Made by a program: the position numbers and the translations under genes. This document shows positions 3,405 to 6,273 of a stretch of DNA of 6,273 bases, piece after piece. Origin of the DNA: an uncultured Eubacteriales bacterium. GTDB taxonomy: Bacteria > Bacillota > Clostridia > Oscillospirales > Oscillospiraceae. Position 1 is the first letter of the stretch, and each line of letters begins with the position of its first letter. The notes beneath the pieces are model-generated. The model saw only the letters and a program-made list of their open reading frames with translations, had not been told where the DNA came from and did not search any database. The stretch is from positions 1 to 6,273 of the forward strand of contig USHP01000122.1 in assembly GCA_900554625.1 (NCBI GenBank). The letters run 5' to 3'.

Positions 3405-6273
3405 ATGTGGAAATTTTCGGTTAAAAAGCCGCTGACGGTGTTTGTCGCGGTGATTGCGGTGCTGGTATTGGGCGTGGTGGCCTATACCCGGATGACTCCG
3501 GATCTGCTGCCCAATATGGACTTTCCCTATGTGATTATTGTCACTACCTACCCCGGCGCCAGCCCGGAAAAGGTGGAGACGGAGATCAGCAAACCCATGG
3601 AGCAGGCCATGTCCACCCTGGAGCATATCCAGCAGGTCAGCTCCACCTCCAGTGAAAACGCCAGTATGGTCATGCTGGAATTTCAGGAGAAGGTGAACAT
3701 GGACACCATCGGTGTGGACATTCAGCAGAAGATCACCAGCCTGTCCGCCGGTTGGGAGGATACGGTGGGTGCCCCCATTGTGCTGAAGATCAACCCCTCC
3801 ATGCTTCCGGTGGAAGTGGCGGCGGTATCCATGGAAGGAAAAGATACCATCGCTCTGACGGAATTTCTGGATGAAACCCTGATGAACCGTCTGGAGGGTA
3901 TTCCCGGCGTGGCGAGAGTGACTGCCACCGGCAAAATCCAGAAGCAGCTGCATGTGGTGCTGGAGCAGGAGAAAATTGACGCTCTGAATGAGAAAATCAT
4001 CGCTGCTGTCAACGGGGAACTGGATGACGCCCAGCAGGAGCTGGAAGAGCAGAAGCAGGATCTGCAAAACGCCAAGGGCCAGATGAGCAATGCACAGTCC
4101 CAGCTCGATGCCGGTAAAGACGCGCTGATTGACCAGACCGCCGCCGGACAGGCAGAGCTGGATCAGAAGCAGGCAGAACTGCTGACCATGAAAACCGCAC
4201 TGCAAGCCCAGATTATGGCATTGCAAGCGGTGGCACACCAGCTGGAATCCGGTATCCAGGGACTGAAAGACCTGCTGCAGCTTCGCCAGTCCGTGGCGGC
4301 GCTGGAAGTGCAGATTCAGCAAATCAAGACTCTGCAGGCCCAGCTGGAGGGACAGCCCACATATGCCGAATTGCAGACGGCGGCCCAGGAAGCCAATACC
4401 AAGTACACCGTGGCCCAGACCGCTGTCACCACTGCCCAGGCTGCCTATGACGCTGCCCAAATAGCCTATCAGATTGCAGAGGAAGCGTTAAAAGCTGACC
4501 CGGCGAATGAAGACCTGAAAAAAGAGCTAGAAGAAGCTACCAAGGTACGTGACGAGACCAAAATGAAGTTCGATGAGGCAACTGCTGCCCTTGAACCACT
4601 GACGCAGGAGAAGGAAAAAGCAGATGCCGCCCTTGCGGAGCGGGAAAAAGCCTATACCGATATCGGCCTGGAGCCGGGTACCGACCTTACTGTGGCACTG
4701 GTCACTGCCGAAGGCAGCTATCAGGCGGCAAAGGCTTCCCTGACCGCCGCCGAAGCCCAGCTGGGACTGGCGGATGCTACCGACGAGGAAATTCTCGCCC
4801 TGATTGCCGAACTGGAAGCCCAGCTGGCTACCACCAACGCTTCCCTTGCGGAACTGAAGAAGAACCTGGAGGGGGTGGAAAGCGGCGAAGTGCAGCTGCA
4901 GGAAGCTGCCAAGGCCCTGGAAAGAGCCAAAGCCGAAGGCATGCTGGAAATCAGCACTGCCGCCGGCAAACTGGTTGCCAGCTCCGCTTCTCTGGATATG
5001 GCCCTGAAGCAGATTGAAAGCGGCATGGATACCATCGAGGACAGCCGGGAAGACGCCCTGCGCCAGTCTGACCTGAACAAAATCATTACCATGGACATGG
5101 TGACCCAGATTCTCACCGCTCAGAACTTTGCCATGCCCGCCGGCTATGTGGAGCAGGAAGGGGTCAACTACATGGTCTCCATCGGTGACGAGATTACCGA
5201 TCTGGAAACCCTGCAGAACCTGCTGCTGTTCGATTTGGGTATGGAGGGGGTTGACCCCATTTGCCTGAAGGACGTGGCCACGGTAATGGTCACCGACAAC
5301 CGAAACGAAACCTACGCCAAGCTCAACGGACAGGACAGCGTGATGCTCTCTTTTGAGAAGCAGAGCACCTACGCCACAGCCGAAACCACCAACAACATCC
5401 AGGCCCGGTTCCGGGAGCTGGAGCAGCAGTACCCGGGACTGAAGTTTGTGGCCCTGATGAACCAGGGCGACTATATCTACCTGATCGTCAATACCATTCT
5501 CAGCAGTTTGCTGCTGGGCGCGGTGTTTGCCATTCTGGTGCTGTACCTGTTCCTGCGGGATCTGCGGCCTACCTTCATTACCCTGTGCGCCATTCCCATC
5601 AGCGTGATTTTTGCCATTGTTCTGATGTACTTCTCCGGGGTGACCATCAACATGATTTCCCTGTCGGGTCTTGCCGTGGCGGTGGGCATGCTGGTGGACA
5701 ATTCCGTGGTGGTCATTGAAAATATCTACCGCCTCCGGGCCAAGGGGGCCACTGTGATTCAGGCCGCCGTGTCCGGCGCGGGACAGGTGGCGGGGGCGGT
5801 TACCGCATCTACCCTGACCACGGTCTGCGTATTTTTGCCCATTGTATTTGTCGAGGGTATTACCCGGCAGCTGTTTACCGACCTGGCTCTGACCATGACC
5901 TATTCTCTGTTGGCCAGTCTGATTGTGTCGCTGACCCTGGTGCCTGCCATGGCATCCGGCATGCTTCGCAAAGAGCACACCACCAAGGCCGGTTTCCTGG
6001 AGACCAAACTGCTGCCTGCCTATGAGAAAAGCGTCCGCTGGGCACTGGGTCATAAGGCCATTGTGCTGATTTCCTGTGCCGTGCTGCTGGTGGTTACCGC
6101 GGTCGCCAGCCTGGTTCAGGGCTTTATCTTCATGCCCACCATGGATATGCCCAATATCAGCGTCAGCATCACCATGCCGGAGGATAGCACCATGGAAGAG
6201 GCTGTGGAGCTTTCTGACGAAGTGCTGCAGCGGATTTCCCAGGTAGAGGGCATCGCCACCGCCGGTGCTATGA
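3405..6273 (+). CDS. RND-family (HAE1-type) efflux permease with a ~360-residue coiled-coil insert, 3'-truncated by the window edge
   Basis: This is a large proton-driven exporter of the cytoplasmic membrane; its substrate is unknown. The frame is open for 956 codons to the window end, with no frameshift. ATG 3405 has AGGAG 6 bases upstream, and an in-frame TAG (3393-3395) blocks any nearby earlier start. In order: TM1 (about residues 8-28); porter subdomain, with PGASPEKVE and the GIPGVARV motif; an Ala/Glu/Gln/Lys-rich coiled-coil insert (about 196-558); resumption of the family fold at TMDMVTQILTAQNF (562-575); TM2 (698-717), TM3 (724-744), TM4 (751-771) with GMLVDNSVVVIEN (761-773); TM5 (797-816) with ASTLTTVCVFLP; TM6 (827-850); TM7 (886-905); and the start of the second extracytoplasmic domain. 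D765 matches AcrB D407, while N766 replaces D408. Ordinary relatives have about 1,030 residues, so the full protein should be near 1,350-1,400. No adaptor or outer-membrane partner gene is in view. Bacillus SwrC is a plain relative without the insert. Confidence 0.93.
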   Translation, partial: MWKFSVKKPLTVFVAVIAVLVLGVVAYTRMTPDLLPNMDFPYVIIVTTYPGASPEKVETEISKPMEQAMSTLEHIQQVSSTSSENASMVMLEFQEKVNMDTIGVDIQQKITSLSAGWEDTVGAPIVLKINPSMLPVEVAAVSMEGKDTIALTEFLDETLMNRLEGIPGVARVTATGKIQKQLHVVLEQEKIDALNEKIIAAVNGELDDAQQELEEQKQDLQNAKGQMSNAQSQLDAGKDALIDQTAAGQAELDQKQAELLTMKTALQAQIMALQAVAHQLESGIQGLKDLLQLRQSVAALEVQIQQIKTLQAQLEGQPTYAELQTAAQEANTKYTVAQTAVTTAQAAYDAAQIAYQIAEEALKADPANEDLKKELEEATKVRDETKMKFDEATAALEPLTQEKEKADAALAEREKAYTDIGLEPGTDLTVALVTAEGSYQAAKASLTAAEAQLGLADATDEEILALIAELEAQLATTNASLAELKKNLEGVESGEVQLQEAAKALERAKAEGMLEISTAAGKLVASSASLDMALKQIESGMDTIEDSREDALRQSDLNKIITMDMVTQILTAQNFAMPAGYVEQEGVNYMVSIGDEITDLETLQNLLLFDLGMEGVDPICLKDVATVMVTDNRNETYAKLNGQDSVMLSFEKQSTYATAETTNNIQARFRELEQQYPGLKFVALMNQGDYIYLIVNTILSSLLLGAVFAILVLYLFLRDLRPTFITLCAIPISVIFAIVLMYFSGVTINMISLSGLAVAVGMLVDNSVVVIENIYRLRAKGATVIQAAVSGAGQVAGAVTASTLTTVCVFLPIVFVEGITRQLFTDLALTMTYSLLASLIVSLTLVPAMASGMLRKEHTTKAGFLETKLLPAYEKSVRWALGHKAIVLISCAVLLVVTAVASLVQGFIFMPTMDMPNISVSITMPEDSTMEEAVELSDEVLQRISQVEGIATAGAM
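3990..5078 (+). other. Region encoding the inserted coiled coil of the RND pump
   Basis: Residues about 196-558 are dominated by Ala, Glu, Gln, Lys and Leu in heptad-like patterns, with no hydrophobic stretch long enough to be a membrane span. Likely helix breaks are at GQPT (316-319), ADPANED (364-370), GLEPGTDL (421-428) and ADATDE (456-461). The break at 364-370 is closest to the midpoint and could be the tip of an antiparallel hairpin. The flanking residues (EQEKIDALN before, IITMDMVTQIL after) join into a normal RND docking-domain start if the segment is removed. The boundaries are estimated by eye. Confidence 0.8.

Noticed and set aside
3330..4460. A 376-codon open frame on the minus strand over the pump start
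   Set aside because: It is a shadow of the plus-strand coiled-coil and porter region. The product is a Leu/Gln/His/Gly-rich string without a known fold, and it would also cross the pump promoter and ribosome binding site.
4527..6053. A 508-codon open frame on the minus strand opposite the pump gene
   Set aside because: Its product is rich in Gly, His and Gln with no recognisable domain, as expected from the complement of Ala/Leu/Val-rich coding DNA. The plus strand carries a continuous RND frame with clear motifs over the same bases.

Overview
The window looks like chromosomal DNA from a low- to mid-GC-lineage Gram-positive bacterium of the class Clostridia, most likely a gut Oscillospiraceae/Ruminococcaceae-type organism. 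The basis is an estimated 55-60% GC with many C- or G-ending codons, strong AGGAGG-type ribosome binding sites, a Firmicutes-style DnaK and DnaJ pair, and an RND exporter with no adaptor gene in view. The genus cannot be named from the sequence alone. All four genes lie on the plus strand.

Layout. Bases 1-1250 hold the 3' two thirds of dnaK. A GC-rich hairpin (1263-1287) separates it from a complete dnaJ (1335-2483). dnaJ ends at a convincing intrinsic terminator (2489-2526). A sigma-A-like promoter that reuses the loop and 3' arm of that terminator then serves a deoxycytidylate (dCMP) deaminase gene (2562-3056). Bases 3057-3404 contain no credible gene but hold five consecutive stem-loops plus a direct repeat. 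This is the least explained DNA in the window. From 3405 to the right edge a large RND-family efflux permease runs off the window after 956 codons.

Function. DnaK and DnaJ form the Hsp70/Hsp40 folding machine, and the hairpin between them probably sets their relative output. The deaminase feeds dUMP to thymidylate synthesis and has its own promoter, so it appears to be a separate transcription unit. The RND protein is the most unusual gene. It has the normal HAE1-type plan (TM1, porter domain, TM2-TM7, second porter domain begun), but a coiled-coil segment of about 360 residues is inserted where the docking domain of AcrB-like pumps starts.

The two leads worth following are that inserted coiled coil, which may act as a built-in adaptor or wall-spanning stalk in a cell without a TolC partner, and the tandem hairpin cassette upstream of the pump, which may be a dispersed palindromic element or a structured RNA. 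Long open frames on the minus strand opposite the pump are judged to be codon-usage shadows.
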